Positions 54,149 to 63,231 are shown, counted from the stretch's first letter. The stretch is DNA of 64,000 nt from DASRBN01 sp035294305 (GCA_035294305.1 DATGLD010000036.1:1-64000), one strand, 5' to 3'. Translations and numbers: made by a program. Notes: generated by a model from the letters alone, not told the origin.

Positions 54149-54358
54149 CTACATTGGTTTGGAATTATATCTGCGCACGACAACAAAGATAACGACCCCC
54201 ACAACTACAGCCGCAATAAAAAACCAGGGAGACTGCCAGGTAGTCGTGAGCCAGTCGCCAATCGCCAGAGCTACTGCTATAAGCGCAAGCGCTAAAATAT
54301 TCAGCAGTTGATTTTGCTGGCGTGGAGGTGGTGATTTATACTTCGTCTTCTTTTTCAA
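54149..54358 (-). CDS. small two-helix membrane protein
   Basis: The protein has 69 residues. The N-terminus is basic and Pro-rich (KKKTKYKSPPPRQQ). Two hydrophobic segments follow (LLNILALALIAVALAIGDWL and PWFFIAAVVVGVVIFVVV), with a short basic end. The predicted start is TTG at 54358 with a weak ribosome site. No family is recognised; the composition supports a real short gene. Confidence 0.5.
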   Translation of the reverse strand: MKKKTKYKSPPPRQQNQLLNILALALIAVALAIGDWLTTTWQSPWFFIAAVVVGVVIFVVVRRYNSKPM

Positions 54359-54474
54359 ACTCTGACCTATCGCCCTCCTCTAGTGGTTGCTTACCAGGTA
54401 CAGCAGGGATTGCTCCCTGACATTTCTTACAGCGATACGAGAACAGCGAGAGAACTCAAACTCTCATCTGTATT

Positions 54475-54909
54475 CTATGATATAGCACAACCGGCCGGGT
54501 CTAACAGGTGCATGTGTTCTTCGATGACCTGGAACAGGCTATCCAGGTCGAACGGTTTCTCAAGAACCGCAAGATGACGCTGCTCGAAAAGAGGTTGAAG
54601 TTGTTCGTCACCCATGGTTAAAAATACGGCAGGTATGTCTTCAAACCCTTGCATTGCAAGAATCTGGTCGTAGAGATCAAGACCATTCCCTCGTTGTAAA
54701 TAATAATCGATGAGCAGCAAGTCGGGTTTGACTTGCGAGATGACTCCAAGAGCCTGTTTACTGGAACGGGTCACTACAGGTTGATACTCACTCTCCTGTG
54801 TAAGAGCCAGGGCAAGAAGTTCGCCAATGCTTTTGTCATCTTCGACAATGAGGATGATTTTTCTTGCTCGTTGACCACCATTTACAGAGAGGTGCGCTAG
54901 ATAAGTCAT
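54475..54909 (-). CDS. single-domain response regulator (receiver only)
   Basis: The protein has 144 residues from the ATG at 54909, with AGGAG about 6 nt upstream; the open frame to 55044 has no such site. The receiver domain is complete: IILIVEDDKSIGELL (acidic pocket), PDLLLIDYYLQRGNGLDLY (phospho-acceptor Asp), VFLTMGDE (Thr) and LEKPFDLDSL (Lys). No output domain follows, so it works through protein contacts, as CheY or Spo0F do. No kinase is adjacent. Confidence 0.9.
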   Translation of the reverse strand: MTYLAHLSVNGGQRARKIILIVEDDKSIGELLALALTQESEYQPVVTRSSKQALGVISQVKPDLLLIDYYLQRGNGLDLYDQILAMQGFEDIPAVFLTMGDEQLQPLFEQRHLAVLEKPFDLDSLFQVIEEHMHLLDPAGCAIS

Positions 54910-55249
54910 GGCTCTCTCCTTCAGGTAAACGAACATTCCACATTCCATAGAATTTCCCCAAACAAATTCTAACATACTTGTGCTGACAATAAAAGAGTTC
55001 CGGTACCAATTTCTTGATGGTTTGCCCGTAAGACGCTTTTTCAACCTGGATTTCGGGCAGTTTTCTGTGATAGAGTAAAAATGCAGTCCTTCACCAGCAG
55101 GATGCCTTACTTAGTACTTTTATCTCATCCTTTCTAGCGTTCAAACGAAGAAGGCAGGATTATGATCCTATACTCAACATCCTCTTTCCGGCAAAAGAAT
55201 CCTGGATAGCAGGATCAGATTACTTTTGAGTGAGTAAAGGAAATATTCT
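54910..55249. other. 340-nt intergenic region between receiver and hydrolase genes
   Basis: AT-richer than its surroundings, divergent between two genes. No frame, repeat or clear promoter is recognised. AAAGGA lies 9 nt ahead of the ATG at 55250. Confidence 0.4.
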
Positions 55250-56083
55250 ATGGCTCCAACAGAACCTGATGAACAGAACATCCAGGCGGATTCAAGTGCT
55301 GGGACAATACGGCTGGCTTATGGGCCTGAGTTACTCAATTTCGGCGAATTGTATCTACCAGCAAGCGCAGGGCCGCATCCGGTAGTCATACTTATCCATG
55401 GTGGCTACTGGCGCGCGCGTTATGGGCTTGATCTCATGACAGGACTTGCCAGAGATCTCGCACAACGAGCAATCGCGACATGGAATATCGAGTACCGGCG
55501 TGTGGGCGATGATGGTGGCGGCTGGCCAGGAACGTTCGTCGATGTGGCGCTGGCCGCCGATTACCTTCAAGAAATCGCACCTACGTATAACCTGGACTTG
55601 CAGCGCGTGATTCCTGTTGGTCATTCCGCCGGGGGCCACCTGGCATTCTGGCTGGCAGCGCGACCACGCCTGGCACCAGATAGCCCTCTGGAGACCACAA
55701 CCAGGCCGCTCCCCCTGCTAGGAGCCATCAGTCTCGCCGGCGTTGTTGACCTGGAGTTGGCATGGAAGCTGCGCCTCAGCAACGGGGCCGTTATTGAACT
55801 ACTTGGGGGCGACTTCGATGAACTGTCAGAGCGCTACAGGGATGCCTCACCCGCCGCTCTTTTGCCGCTAGGCATTCCACAGGTGGTCATTCACGGGACG
55901 GCTGATGATAACGTTCCCCTGCAAATGAGCCTGGATTACGTGGCAAAAGCCAGCGCTGTCAACGATCCGATTACGTTTATTGAACTTGAGGGCGTCGATC
56001 ACTTCGCGTTGATCGATCCAAATTCCGGCGCATGGGCCATTACCATTGAACAGTTGGAGAAGTTACTTGCGGGCCACGGATGA
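55250..56083 (+). CDS. alpha/beta hydrolase (BD-FAE/kynurenine formamidase-like)
   Basis: The protein has 277 residues. The oxyanion-hole motif HGGYWRARYG is near residue 50, the nucleophile Ser is in VGHSAGGHLAFWLAARP near 125, the acid Asp is in HGTADDNVPL and the base His is in EGVDHFALID. The motif HGGYW plus GHSAGG fits esterases of the formamidase/BD-FAE branch. The substrate is unknown. It is a single gene. Confidence 0.9.
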   Translation: MAPTEPDEQNIQADSSAGTIRLAYGPELLNFGELYLPASAGPHPVVILIHGGYWRARYGLDLMTGLARDLAQRAIATWNIEYRRVGDDGGGWPGTFVDVALAADYLQEIAPTYNLDLQRVIPVGHSAGGHLAFWLAARPRLAPDSPLETTTRPLPLLGAISLAGVVDLELAWKLRLSNGAVIELLGGDFDELSERYRDASPAALLPLGIPQVVIHGTADDNVPLQMSLDYVAKASAVNDPITFIELEGVDHFALIDPNSGAWAITIEQLEKLLAGHG

Positions 56084-56327
56084 ACCAACACGTTAGCCAG
56101 GCATTATAACGAATCTTTTGTGTAGTTTATGAGATAAGAATTTTCTTCTTGAGCTACGTATCTCTCCTTTTGACATTCCTGACAATCGCTTTCATGGCCG
56201 TCTTCTCACCTCAGGCCTTACAGAACTTCGGAATCGTTTTGGGTACCTGGTGCTGGGTCTCTTGATTGCTGTCATCGCATTGAACGCGCAGTTTAATCGC
56301 AAGCGATAACCTGAGTTGCCAACGGCA

Positions 56328-57143
56328 TCAATCTATCTTTGTAAGATACTGCGACGGTGGATCGACCAATGGCATCAACGGATAGAAAATTGCCAGTGTG
56401 AGAAAGCCTGCCGGTATATTACTGGTCTGTTTAGCATACAAGCCCGTTTGTGAGGCATAAACGTCAAAGGTGCCATTGCCCGGCTCAAAGACGGCATTCC
56501 CGTAATAGGCGTCGACAAAAGGCGAGAACCACTGGCGATTGCTTTGCATGGTCTTGAAGAAATTATCTTCGCCGCCATTTAGTTCCACGACTGTATGTTT
56601 GGAGTTGCGCTCGAGATTTGCATCCTGATAGCTTCCTTCCAGCCGTGTGAGCTTGTAGCCCGCGTGAAAACCCAGAATGTTCATCCAGGGAGGAAATTTG
56701 ATGAAATCAGCCTGCAACATCCACTCGTCGCCCAGCACAGAATAGTATTGGTCGGATGTGACGCGACCATCCTGATTGTAAAGAATCAGTTCAAGGTCCA
56801 TCTGGTGGGGCACATTTGAAATCATATGGGCCTTTACCTCTGCCACTTTAATATCCGATGTATAGCCCAGGTAACTCTGCACCAGGAACGTTAACCACAA
56901 CAGCGAAACTGCAACTACCAGTAAGATAATCCCACCGAGACCGTGTTCCCAGCGAAAACGACGCCGGTACCAGCGACGGCGCGGCCACCTTCCGCTACGC
57001 CTATACTCTTCCTTCTCATCTTCGCTCGGGTATGACCTGTGTGGAAGCAGGCTTCTAATGGCGGATATGAGCAATACAAGACCTATGAGAGCTACTATAA
57101 ATTCAATGACCTGTGGCAATCCTACGTTGATGGGAAAAGTCAT
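56328..57143 (-). CDS. membrane protein with external beta domain
   Basis: The protein has 271 residues from the ATG at 57143 (AGGAG upstream). One N-terminal helix (VIEFIVALIGLVLLISAI) is followed by a cytoplasmic Arg-rich segment (YRRSGRWPRRRWYRRRFRW) and a second helix (LGGIILLVVAVSLLWLTFLV). The C-terminal 170 residues are soluble and beta-rich, with no Cys pattern. It matches a group of uncharacterised proteins in this kind of genome, but no named family is recognised. It lies 71 nt downstream of the Nmad3-like gene, in the same direction. Confidence 0.72.
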   Translation of the reverse strand: MTFPINVGLPQVIEFIVALIGLVLLISAIRSLLPHRSYPSEDEKEEYRRSGRWPRRRWYRRRFRWEHGLGGIILLVVAVSLLWLTFLVQSYLGYTSDIKVAEVKAHMISNVPHQMDLELILYNQDGRVTSDQYYSVLGDEWMLQADFIKFPPWMNILGFHAGYKLTRLEGSYQDANLERNSKHTVVELNGGEDNFFKTMQSNRQWFSPFVDAYYGNAVFEPGNGTFDVYASQTGLYAKQTSNIPAGFLTLAIFYPLMPLVDPPSQYLTKID

Positions 57144-57214
57144 AGCAATCTCCTGCCTTTCGCCATGCATTCCGAAGAAGATGTCTATCTACCAGCCTTT
57201 TTTAGTAACACGTA

Positions 57215-58108
57215 TTACTCAGCAAGTAAGTTTTGCGCAGGAGAAAAACAGGCAGAGAAGATGCCAGACAGCCACACGAGGGCCTCTGGATAGTGCTGGC
57301 AATCGAGGATAAATTCCTGTCCCTGCGCGACGGTCTTTAACAAGGCATAATCCTGTTCAAGCCTCCATTGGCTCAGCTTCGCATGATAAGTAAGGCCCGA
57401 TTCTTTCCCCTCAGGATAAAACCATGACGGCAACCGCCATATACTTCTGGACATGTCCTCAGCAGTCAGGCACAGTATAGGATGAAAGCCTGGAAAAATA
57501 CCTGCTCCTGGTAAATCAACGCCTATCCCTGGAAATTGCAGGCGATCAGTCGCAATGTAGAGCGAATCGAGGTTGGAACGTTGCTTGCGTATACAATGCG
57601 CGTGCTCTAAAGCCCACGCAGGGATCTCCGAGCGGTTCTGTACGGGGATGCGCCGTTCGATTTGCAGCCAGCCGAATATGACATGTTGATCAGGAGCACT
57701 TTTCACGTAGCGAAAGGCGCCATGATGTAGCTCGACTCGTTTGAACCAGCCATAGAAAAGGAAGATATCCCCGGCTTTTACATGATGATTTTGCAGGTGA
57801 CTTTCCGCTGCATTCGCCTGCCCAAAAATGGGCTTCCAACCGGGCAGCCGGGGAATGCTTCCGGCATGTAGATCAGGATCAAGGTGCGCACTCTCTCCCG
57901 GATTGATACGGCCTTTTGTGAGATCATGAACAATTACGTCCAGATGCAGGTCACCAAACTTGATGTCTTCATAACGCCTTGAGAGATAACCAGGAACGCT
58001 TTCAGGTATCGGTAATGAGCAAAGTTCTCCAGCAGGAAGAATGGGACTGGGCACTTTTCCAATGCTCGAATCAAAACCTTTACGGCTGAGGATGATCTTC
58101 AATGTCAT
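57215..58108 (-). CDS. Nmad3-like protein (nucleotide modification associated domain 3)
   Basis: The protein has 297 residues. It begins KIILSRKGFDSSIGKVPSPI and then CSLPIPE, which matches my recollection of the Nmad3 family, proteins encoded near DNA base-modification genes. The middle has PGWKPIFGQANAAESHL and DIFLFYGWFKRVE, and the end has WRLPSWFYP. No catalytic motif is established. Its ATG lies inside the preceding HD gene (29-nt overlap), so the two are probably co-translated. The assignment is from memory of the pattern, without a profile search. Confidence 0.7.
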   Translation of the reverse strand: MTLKIILSRKGFDSSIGKVPSPILPAGELCSLPIPESVPGYLSRRYEDIKFGDLHLDVIVHDLTKGRINPGESAHLDPDLHAGSIPRLPGWKPIFGQANAAESHLQNHHVKAGDIFLFYGWFKRVELHHGAFRYVKSAPDQHVIFGWLQIERRIPVQNRSEIPAWALEHAHCIRKQRSNLDSLYIATDRLQFPGIGVDLPGAGIFPGFHPILCLTAEDMSRSIWRLPSWFYPEGKESGLTYHAKLSQWRLEQDYALLKTVAQGQEFILDCQHYPEALVWLSGIFSACFSPAQNLLAE

Positions 58109-58676
58109 GCTCCCCAGCCAGACACTCGATTTCCGCTACTACGCGATCCAATTCATCGACCAAGGGCGTCGTGCCAGCGTTGCGCAACGCGTCAACTGCC
58201 GCACGGTAGTACCAGACCGTTCCCTCTTTCCCTCCATTGAAGCGCTTCCAGAGAGCTTCTCCCATGACGCGGTAATCCTCGAGGACAGCGCGGGCGTTAT
58301 GCAATTTATCGGCGGCGGAAACCAGGCGTACAGAGGCCGGAGCGTTGCCGATATGAGCCAGATAAGCCTCCTTGCGTTGCCGCCAGGGTGGTTTCGGAAA
58401 CACATCGGTATCCGTGCAGCCATCGACGATCTGCACGACATTCTCGCCGAAACGCCGGCGAATCGCTTCACGAGTGGATGCCCCGCCCTGATCCTCGATT
58501 GAGTCATGTAGGAGCGCGGCAATCGCCTCGTCCTCGCCGCCGCCATGTTCAAGGACAAGCGCGGTAACCGCCAGCAAATGCGAAATATAGGGTATAGGTG
58601 TGCCCTTGCGCGTCTGTTCAGCATGCAGCCGCGTCGCAAAGACTAACGCTTCCTCAAAACGTGCTGAAAGTGTCAT
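58080..58676 (-). CDS. HD-domain phosphohydrolase (RelA/SpoT hydrolase-like)
   Basis: The protein has 198 residues. HD motifs are visible: YISHLLAVTAL (metal His), AALLHDSIEDQ (the His-Asp pair) and ADKLHNARA (downstream Asp), in the spacing of (p)ppGpp hydrolase-type HD enzymes. It probably hydrolyses a nucleotide or an alarmone. It overlaps the Nmad3-like gene by 29 nt. The start is ATG 58676. Confidence 0.88.
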   Translation of the reverse strand: MTLSARFEEALVFATRLHAEQTRKGTPIPYISHLLAVTALVLEHGGGEDEAIAALLHDSIEDQGGASTREAIRRRFGENVVQIVDGCTDTDVFPKPPWRQRKEAYLAHIGNAPASVRLVSAADKLHNARAVLEDYRVMGEALWKRFNGGKEGTVWYYRAAVDALRNAGTTPLVDELDRVVAEIECLAGEHDIEDHPQP

Positions 58677-58844
58677 GCCGCCAACCTCTATCTATTCTTT
58701 GATGCCGGAATTATAGCATACTTCTCCTTGTTGGAAGAGATAACCAATCCCTTTTGGGCATTGACATGCTGATTTCTGGCTGCTATACAAGCTACTATAC
58801 AGTGCTTATTTCTACCAGCTTATACAGATAGGGGAGCTCCATCT

Positions 58845-59306
58845 ATGCACTACACTACAAAAATTGGCCACGCGCACCTGAAAGTGCGCAACTTACAGCG
58901 TTCCATCGATTTCTATACACGATTTTTGGGATTACGTGTAACGGAGCAGGTGGGAAACGCCTATGTATTCCTGACCGGCGGTGCGTTCCATCACGAAATT
59001 GCCTTACAAAACGTAGGCTCCAACGCGCCACAGCCTCCCTCGCACGGAACAGGATTATATCATGTCGCCTTCGAGGTGCCGGATAAACGCTCATTCGCGG
59101 CAGCATACCGCGCTCTCAAAGAGGCCGTCATTCCGGTAGCTCCTGTCGATCACTACATCAGCTGGGCGATGTATTTTGATGATCCTGATGGCAACGGCCT
59201 GGAAATTTATTGGGATACGCGCAGCGAACCGGGCGGGCGCGAGCTCTGGCATGGAGAGAACATCTCGCTACCGGAAGAAAAGATACTCGCAGCCCTGCAG
59301 CAATAA
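58845..59306 (+). CDS. VOC (glyoxalase/extradiol dioxygenase-like) protein
   Basis: The protein has 153 residues. It has two beta-alpha-beta-beta-beta units: HAHLKVRNLQRSIDFYTRFLG, then GTGLYHVAFEV, ending DPDGNGLEIYWDTRS. The His near 11, the His in YHVAF and the Glu in GLEIYWD are in the positions of the metal triad of catechol 2,3-dioxygenase-like or glyoxalase-like members. The start is ATG 58845 with GGGGAG upstream. The substrate is unknown. Confidence 0.9.
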   Translation: MHYTTKIGHAHLKVRNLQRSIDFYTRFLGLRVTEQVGNAYVFLTGGAFHHEIALQNVGSNAPQPPSHGTGLYHVAFEVPDKRSFAAAYRALKEAVIPVAPVDHYISWAMYFDDPDGNGLEIYWDTRSEPGGRELWHGENISLPEEKILAALQQ

Positions 59307-59332
59307 GCAGGAGAAGCTTTCGATCCATCCCA

Positions 59333-59566
59333 TCAGCCAGAAAACTCGTCGTCACGAAAATCTGCCGGGTCGACAAACAATTGGACGTAGCCACATTGTG
59401 TACAGACGAGCGGAATCGTTACAGAACCCATGATATGATGTTTCTTCGAAATAATGTGCGTGTAGGCATTATTGGCGAACCTGGACCAGGTACGGAATTC
59501 CGCACTCGCGCCGCATACTGGGCATGGCTGTAATGGTATACTCAAGTTCTCATTGTTCTGGCTCAA
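59333..59566 (-). CDS. small zinc-ribbon protein
   Basis: The protein has 77 residues with two CxxC pairs (LQPCPVCGAS and LVCTQCGYVQL), 36 residues apart, as in a split zinc ribbon. The Cys pairs and the absence of a hydrophobic segment support a real cytoplasmic gene. It is convergent with the VOC gene. Function unknown. Confidence 0.7.
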   Translation of the reverse strand: MSQNNENLSIPLQPCPVCGASAEFRTWSRFANNAYTHIISKKHHIMGSVTIPLVCTQCGYVQLFVDPADFRDDEFSG

Positions 59567-59768
59567 TGCTGTCCTCCGGTACTACAATATCCAATGAATC
59601 ACCCTGGTGGTTTTGTAACATTATATACTAATATGAGGCACGCCTGCACGCTACTTTTGCATGCTACCTTCTCTCAAGATAGCACGTGATTGAAGTAACA
59701 GTAAAATTGGCATTGCTTACTACTTACCAGCGGGCGATAGCCAGAACAACATAGGAGCATTCTTAATC

Positions 59769-60413
59769 ATGAAAAAACCAAAGGCCATTCTCTTCGACCT
59801 GGATGGGGTCCTCACCGATACTTCGGAATACCATTATCGAGCATGGAAACGGCTGGCGGATGAAGAGGGGATTCCTTTCACGCGCGAGGAAAACGATGAA
59901 CACCTGCGCGGCGTGAGCCGGCGCGAGTCGTTAATGTATATCATTCGCGGTCGCCAATACTCTGAAAACCAGATTCAGGAGATGATGGACCGTAAGAACA
60001 GGTATTACAACGATATGATCAAGTATATGACGCCAAACGACCTGGTAGCAGGAGGCAGAAAGTTGTTGCAAGAGATCCGGGATGCTGGAATCAAAATCGC
60101 GATTGCTTCAGGCAGCAAAAACTCTCACACGGTACTCGAACGCCTGGACATTATGGGATATCTCGATGGCGTATCCGATGGTTACTGCGTTGTAAATAGC
60201 AAACCCGCGCCCGATCTTTTTGTTTTCGCAGCAGGTCTTGTTAATGTTCCCACGGTCGATTGCCTGGGCGTCGAGGACGCGGACGCGGGTATCGAGGCCA
60301 TTAAGACCGCGGGCATGCAGGCGCTCGGTATTGGACCGGAGGAACGATTCCACCGGGCAGATAAGGTGATGCCTACGCTTGCTAACAAGAGCCTGGAAGA
60401 TCTATTGGCATAG
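59769..60413 (+). CDS. pgmB: beta-phosphoglucomutase
   Basis: It interconverts beta-glucose 1-phosphate and glucose 6-phosphate. The protein has 214 residues of the HAD superfamily. The nucleophile and acid Asp are in LFDLDGVLTD (D10 and D12), with the cap segment EYHYRAWKRLADEEGI, then ASGSKNSHTVLERL, KPAPDLF and GVEDADAGIEA. Start at ATG 59769. It is followed after 28 nt by a GH65 phosphorylase that releases beta-glucose 1-phosphate, so the two form one catabolic unit. Confidence 0.93.
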   Translation: MKKPKAILFDLDGVLTDTSEYHYRAWKRLADEEGIPFTREENDEHLRGVSRRESLMYIIRGRQYSENQIQEMMDRKNRYYNDMIKYMTPNDLVAGGRKLLQEIRDAGIKIAIASGSKNSHTVLERLDIMGYLDGVSDGYCVVNSKPAPDLFVFAAGLVNVPTVDCLGVEDADAGIEAIKTAGMQALGIGPEERFHRADKVMPTLANKSLEDLLA

Positions 60414-60441
60414 TTGAATATACCTGCGGAAGGGGCTATTT

Positions 60442-62694
60442 GTGAACGTCTGGCAAATACAACAGGATAGATTTGACCCCAAAAAGCTCAACGCTGACGA
60501 AACCATTTATACGATAGGCAATGGTTATTTCGCCACGCGCGGTTCCTTCGAAGAAGGTTACCTTGGAGCAACACCTGCCACACTGCTCTATGGAGTGTTC
60601 GACACTCTCCCTATCGGAAAAGAGGAACTGGCGAATGTTCCCGATTGGCTGCGCATCGTACTTTTTGTCAACGATGAGCGCTTCCGGCTGGATAGAGGAA
60701 AAATCCTCGAATTTTCTCGCGCGCTCGATCTGCGGAACGGAGTTCTTACCCGCCACGTACGCTGGGAGAGCCCTTCCGGGATTCGCATCAAATTTGATAT
60801 AGAGCGCTTCGCAAGCCTGGAGGACGAGCATGTGGGAGCAATTCGCTACAGCGCCACTATTGAGCAACTACCGGAGGGTATGGTAGAAGCTAACGTTACT
60901 GTACGCGCGTCCCTCAATACTGCCGTCGGCAACCACGACATATTGCACTGGGAAACTATCGATCAGGGTCACGATGGCAATTTGATCTGGCTATACAGCC
61001 AGACGCGCCATTCGCATGTACGGCTCGTCCAGGCCATGAGCTTCGATACTACAACACCTGGTTTTCACAAAAACCTTATTGAATCCGACATCGCCCCGGC
61101 CATCCATCTTGGGGGCTGCCTATCAACAGGTGAGACGATCACAGCGGAAAAGATTGTGGTGATGTATACTTCTCGCGATGTATCGGACCTGCTCCCTATA
61201 GCAATGAAGCATATACACCAGATTCTCAAGACGAGTGATGCCACGGGGCATGGAACGGAGATTGCTGTGGCAGACACGCAAAGCCAGGCGGCAACACAGG
61301 ATAAAAAGATCGATCCTTACCTGTCCTTACGCGCAAAAAACGACGAAGCCTGGCAAAAATACTGGCAGCAGTCGGACATTATCATTGAAGGAGACGATAA
61401 GGCACAGCAGGCCATCCACTACAATATTTATCAGCTGCGCATCAGCGTGGCACCAGATGATAGTCGTTACAGCATTGCGGCGAAAGGTCTGACCGGTTTT
61501 GGCTATCGTGGCCACGTCTTCCACGATACCGAGATCTTCATGCTGCCTTACTACATCTATGAACACCCAGACATAGCGCGCAATCTGCTGCTTTACCGTT
61601 ACCGTTTGCTACCTGCTGCCCGGGCCAAGGCCGAGCATAACGGCTATCAGGGCGCTCAATATCCCTGGGAAAGCACGCTTGATGGGCAAGAAGCAACGCC
61701 TATATCTATTGTACACCCGGAAAGTGGTGAGCTTATCCCGGTATTGAACGGCCACATAGAAATACATATCACCGCCAGCGTTGCCTTTGCTACCTGGCAC
61801 TACTGGTTTGTTTCAGGCGATGATGAGTTCATGCGAGATTATGGTGCCGAAATACTGCTTAATACGGCAAAATTTTGGGGCAGCCGGGCAAGCTATAATG
61901 CCGAACGCGACGATTACGAAATCAATGACGTGATTGGCCCCGACGAGTGGCATGAGCATGTCAACAATAATGTCTATACGAACTACATGGCAAAGTGGAA
62001 CATCCAGACGGCTATAGATGTTCTGCACTGGCTGCGCAAAACCAGCCCCAGCAAAGAGCGTGAGATGGAGCGCAAGCTCGATTTAACCGGTGAGCGCCTT
62101 ACCCATTGGCGTGAGGTTGCTGAAAAGATGCGCATTCCGCAAAATGAACAGACGCACGTCTTCGAGCAATTCGATGGCTTCTTCGACCTGGAGCATCTCG
62201 ACCAGCAGGATTACAGGGGCCGCACCGCCTCCTACCAGGCGATTCTCGGCGTGAAGCCGGTGCAGCAATACCAGATCATCAAGCAGGCCGATGTGTTGAT
62301 GATGCTGACGCTCTTGCGCGACCACTTCGACCTGGATACCAAGCGAGCAAACTGGGAGTACTACTATCCCATTACCGACCATGATTACGGTTCCTCGCTC
62401 ACTCCGGCACTGCATGTGATCCTGGCCTGCGAATTAGGCTATGTCGACACAGCCTACAATCTCTTCATGAAAGGAGCCCTGGTTGATCTGGAGAATCCGC
62501 GCGGCAACAGCGCCGAGGGCATTCACCTGGCATGCTGTGGCGCGGTCTGGCAAGCCACCGTCTTCGGCTTTGCCGGGCTCACCGTAACAGACGAAGGCTA
62601 TACGACCAATCCATGCCTGCCCGAACACTGGACACGCCTGGCGTTCAAGTTCCTACGCCGGGGCGAAGAGCATTTCGTCGACTTACGCCGCTAG
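60442..62694 (+). CDS. GH65 family disaccharide phosphorylase (maltose/kojibiose/trehalose type)
   Basis: The protein has 750 residues. It splits an alpha-linked glucose disaccharide with phosphate, giving beta-glucose 1-phosphate. The general acid is Glu502 in VIGPDEWHEHVNNNVYTN. Upstream GFRGHVFHDTEIFMLP-type text (GYRGHVFHDTEI) is the substrate-binding (alpha/alpha)6 barrel start. The N-terminal beta-sandwich has NGYFATRGSFEEGY. Linkage specificity cannot be told from these motifs. The GTG start at 60442 has GGAAGGGG upstream. A strong terminator follows 5 nt after the stop. Confidence 0.93.
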   Translation: MNVWQIQQDRFDPKKLNADETIYTIGNGYFATRGSFEEGYLGATPATLLYGVFDTLPIGKEELANVPDWLRIVLFVNDERFRLDRGKILEFSRALDLRNGVLTRHVRWESPSGIRIKFDIERFASLEDEHVGAIRYSATIEQLPEGMVEANVTVRASLNTAVGNHDILHWETIDQGHDGNLIWLYSQTRHSHVRLVQAMSFDTTTPGFHKNLIESDIAPAIHLGGCLSTGETITAEKIVVMYTSRDVSDLLPIAMKHIHQILKTSDATGHGTEIAVADTQSQAATQDKKIDPYLSLRAKNDEAWQKYWQQSDIIIEGDDKAQQAIHYNIYQLRISVAPDDSRYSIAAKGLTGFGYRGHVFHDTEIFMLPYYIYEHPDIARNLLLYRYRLLPAARAKAEHNGYQGAQYPWESTLDGQEATPISIVHPESGELIPVLNGHIEIHITASVAFATWHYWFVSGDDEFMRDYGAEILLNTAKFWGSRASYNAERDDYEINDVIGPDEWHEHVNNNVYTNYMAKWNIQTAIDVLHWLRKTSPSKEREMERKLDLTGERLTHWREVAEKMRIPQNEQTHVFEQFDGFFDLEHLDQQDYRGRTASYQAILGVKPVQQYQIIKQADVLMMLTLLRDHFDLDTKRANWEYYYPITDHDYGSSLTPALHVILACELGYVDTAYNLFMKGALVDLENPRGNSAEGIHLACCGAVWQATVFGFAGLTVTDEGYTTNPCLPEHWTRLAFKFLRRGEEHFVDLRR

Positions 62695-62698
62695 CTTC

Positions 62699-62737
62699 CC
62701 CTGGCGCCGGCAAGGCTACTCGTTGCCGGCGCCAGGG
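62699..62737 (+). terminator. terminator hairpin after the GH65 gene
   Basis: A 15-bp perfect GC-rich stem, CCCTGGCGCCGGCAA (62699-62713) with its complement (62723-62737), surrounds a 9-nt loop. It begins 5 nt past the GH65 stop. There is no long U-tract. Confidence 0.7.
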
Positions 62738-62756
62738 ATGTTCAACACTTTCAACC

Positions 62757-62763
62757 ACATTTT
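62757..62763. repeat. target-site duplication, left copy
   Basis: ACATTTT, identical to 62891-62897, directly abuts the MITE end. Confidence 0.7.
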
Positions 62764-62890
62764 CTGCCATCCACTCATAACTCGGGGTGCAGGGGTTTCA
62801 CCCCTGCCGGGGTGCGGGGTGTCCCCGCTTGCTTCCCCTCCCGTCCTGACGGGCCATAGGCCCGCTGAAAGAATTATGAGTGGATGGCAG
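62764..62890. mobile_element. 127-bp MITE with 17-bp perfect terminal inverted repeats
   Basis: CTGCCATCCACTCATAA (62764-62780) and TTATGAGTGGATGGCAG (62874-62890) are perfect inverted repeats. Between them is a GC-rich, palindrome-bearing core (for example GGGGTTTCACCCC). The 7-bp direct repeat ACATTTT flanks both ends exactly, the signature of transposition. No transposase is encoded, so it would be moved by one supplied in trans. It lies between the GH65 terminator and tRNA-Glu. Confidence 0.8.
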
Positions 62891-62897
62891 ACATTTT
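62891..62897. repeat. target-site duplication, right copy
   Basis: ACATTTT, identical to 62757-62763, directly abuts the right MITE end. Confidence 0.7.
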
Positions 62898-62952
62898 CTA
62901 TTGACAAGTAGGGCGGTTAGGGGTATTATAGGCTCACGAGCACGTAGGACTT

Positions 62953-63026
62953 GGCGCATTCGTCTAGTGGTCCAGGACGCCGCCCTCTCAAGGCGGAGAT
63001 CACGGGTTCGACTCCCGTATGCGCTA
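62953..63026 (+). tRNA. tRNA-Glu (anticodon CTC)
   Basis: A complete cloverleaf: acceptor GGCGCAT with ATGCGCT (last pair G.T), a D arm with TAGTGG, anticodon stem CCGCC/GGCGG around the loop CTCTCAA (anticodon CTC), T arm ACGGG/CCCGT with TTCGACT, and discriminator A. It reads GAG. CCC follows the discriminator, so CCA is not fully encoded. Mobile-element debris lies on both sides. Confidence 0.95.
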
Positions 63027-63044
63027 CCCATCAGCAAACGGCAC

Positions 63045-63077
63045 CGTCCCAGGCCGCTTCTCAACTGGCCTGGGACG
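63045..63077 (+). terminator. tRNA-Glu terminator hairpin
   Basis: CGTCCCAGGCC (63045-63055) and GGCCTGGGACG (63067-63077) form a perfect 11-bp stem 19 nt past the tRNA, followed by TCTCGTTTCT. It is a good intrinsic terminator. Confidence 0.75.
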
Positions 63078-63231
63078 TCTCGTTTCTCAGCACTTCCCGC
63101 AAAATGTAGCAACTGTGTAGCAACAGGGTTTGGTTTCACTTTTTCAGCTCCTGTTCTTCTCATTATCCTCTCGCCTGACCAGCGCCTCATTGAGCTTGCT
63201 CATGGCCTCCTCTTGTAGACCTGGAAGTAAG

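Noticed and set aside
56084..56327. A short coding-like stretch ending FGYLVLGLLIAVIALNAQFN before TAA at 56307.
   Set aside because: It has no ATG, GTG or TTG start after the preceding stop until the last 20 codons, so it is not called as a gene. It could be a remnant of a small membrane protein.
62964..63026. tRNA-Glu next to a heme (C5 pathway) system as a functional link.
   Set aside because: The tRNA is some 49 kb from the heme genes, so the shared use of tRNA-Glu is a coincidence of the window.
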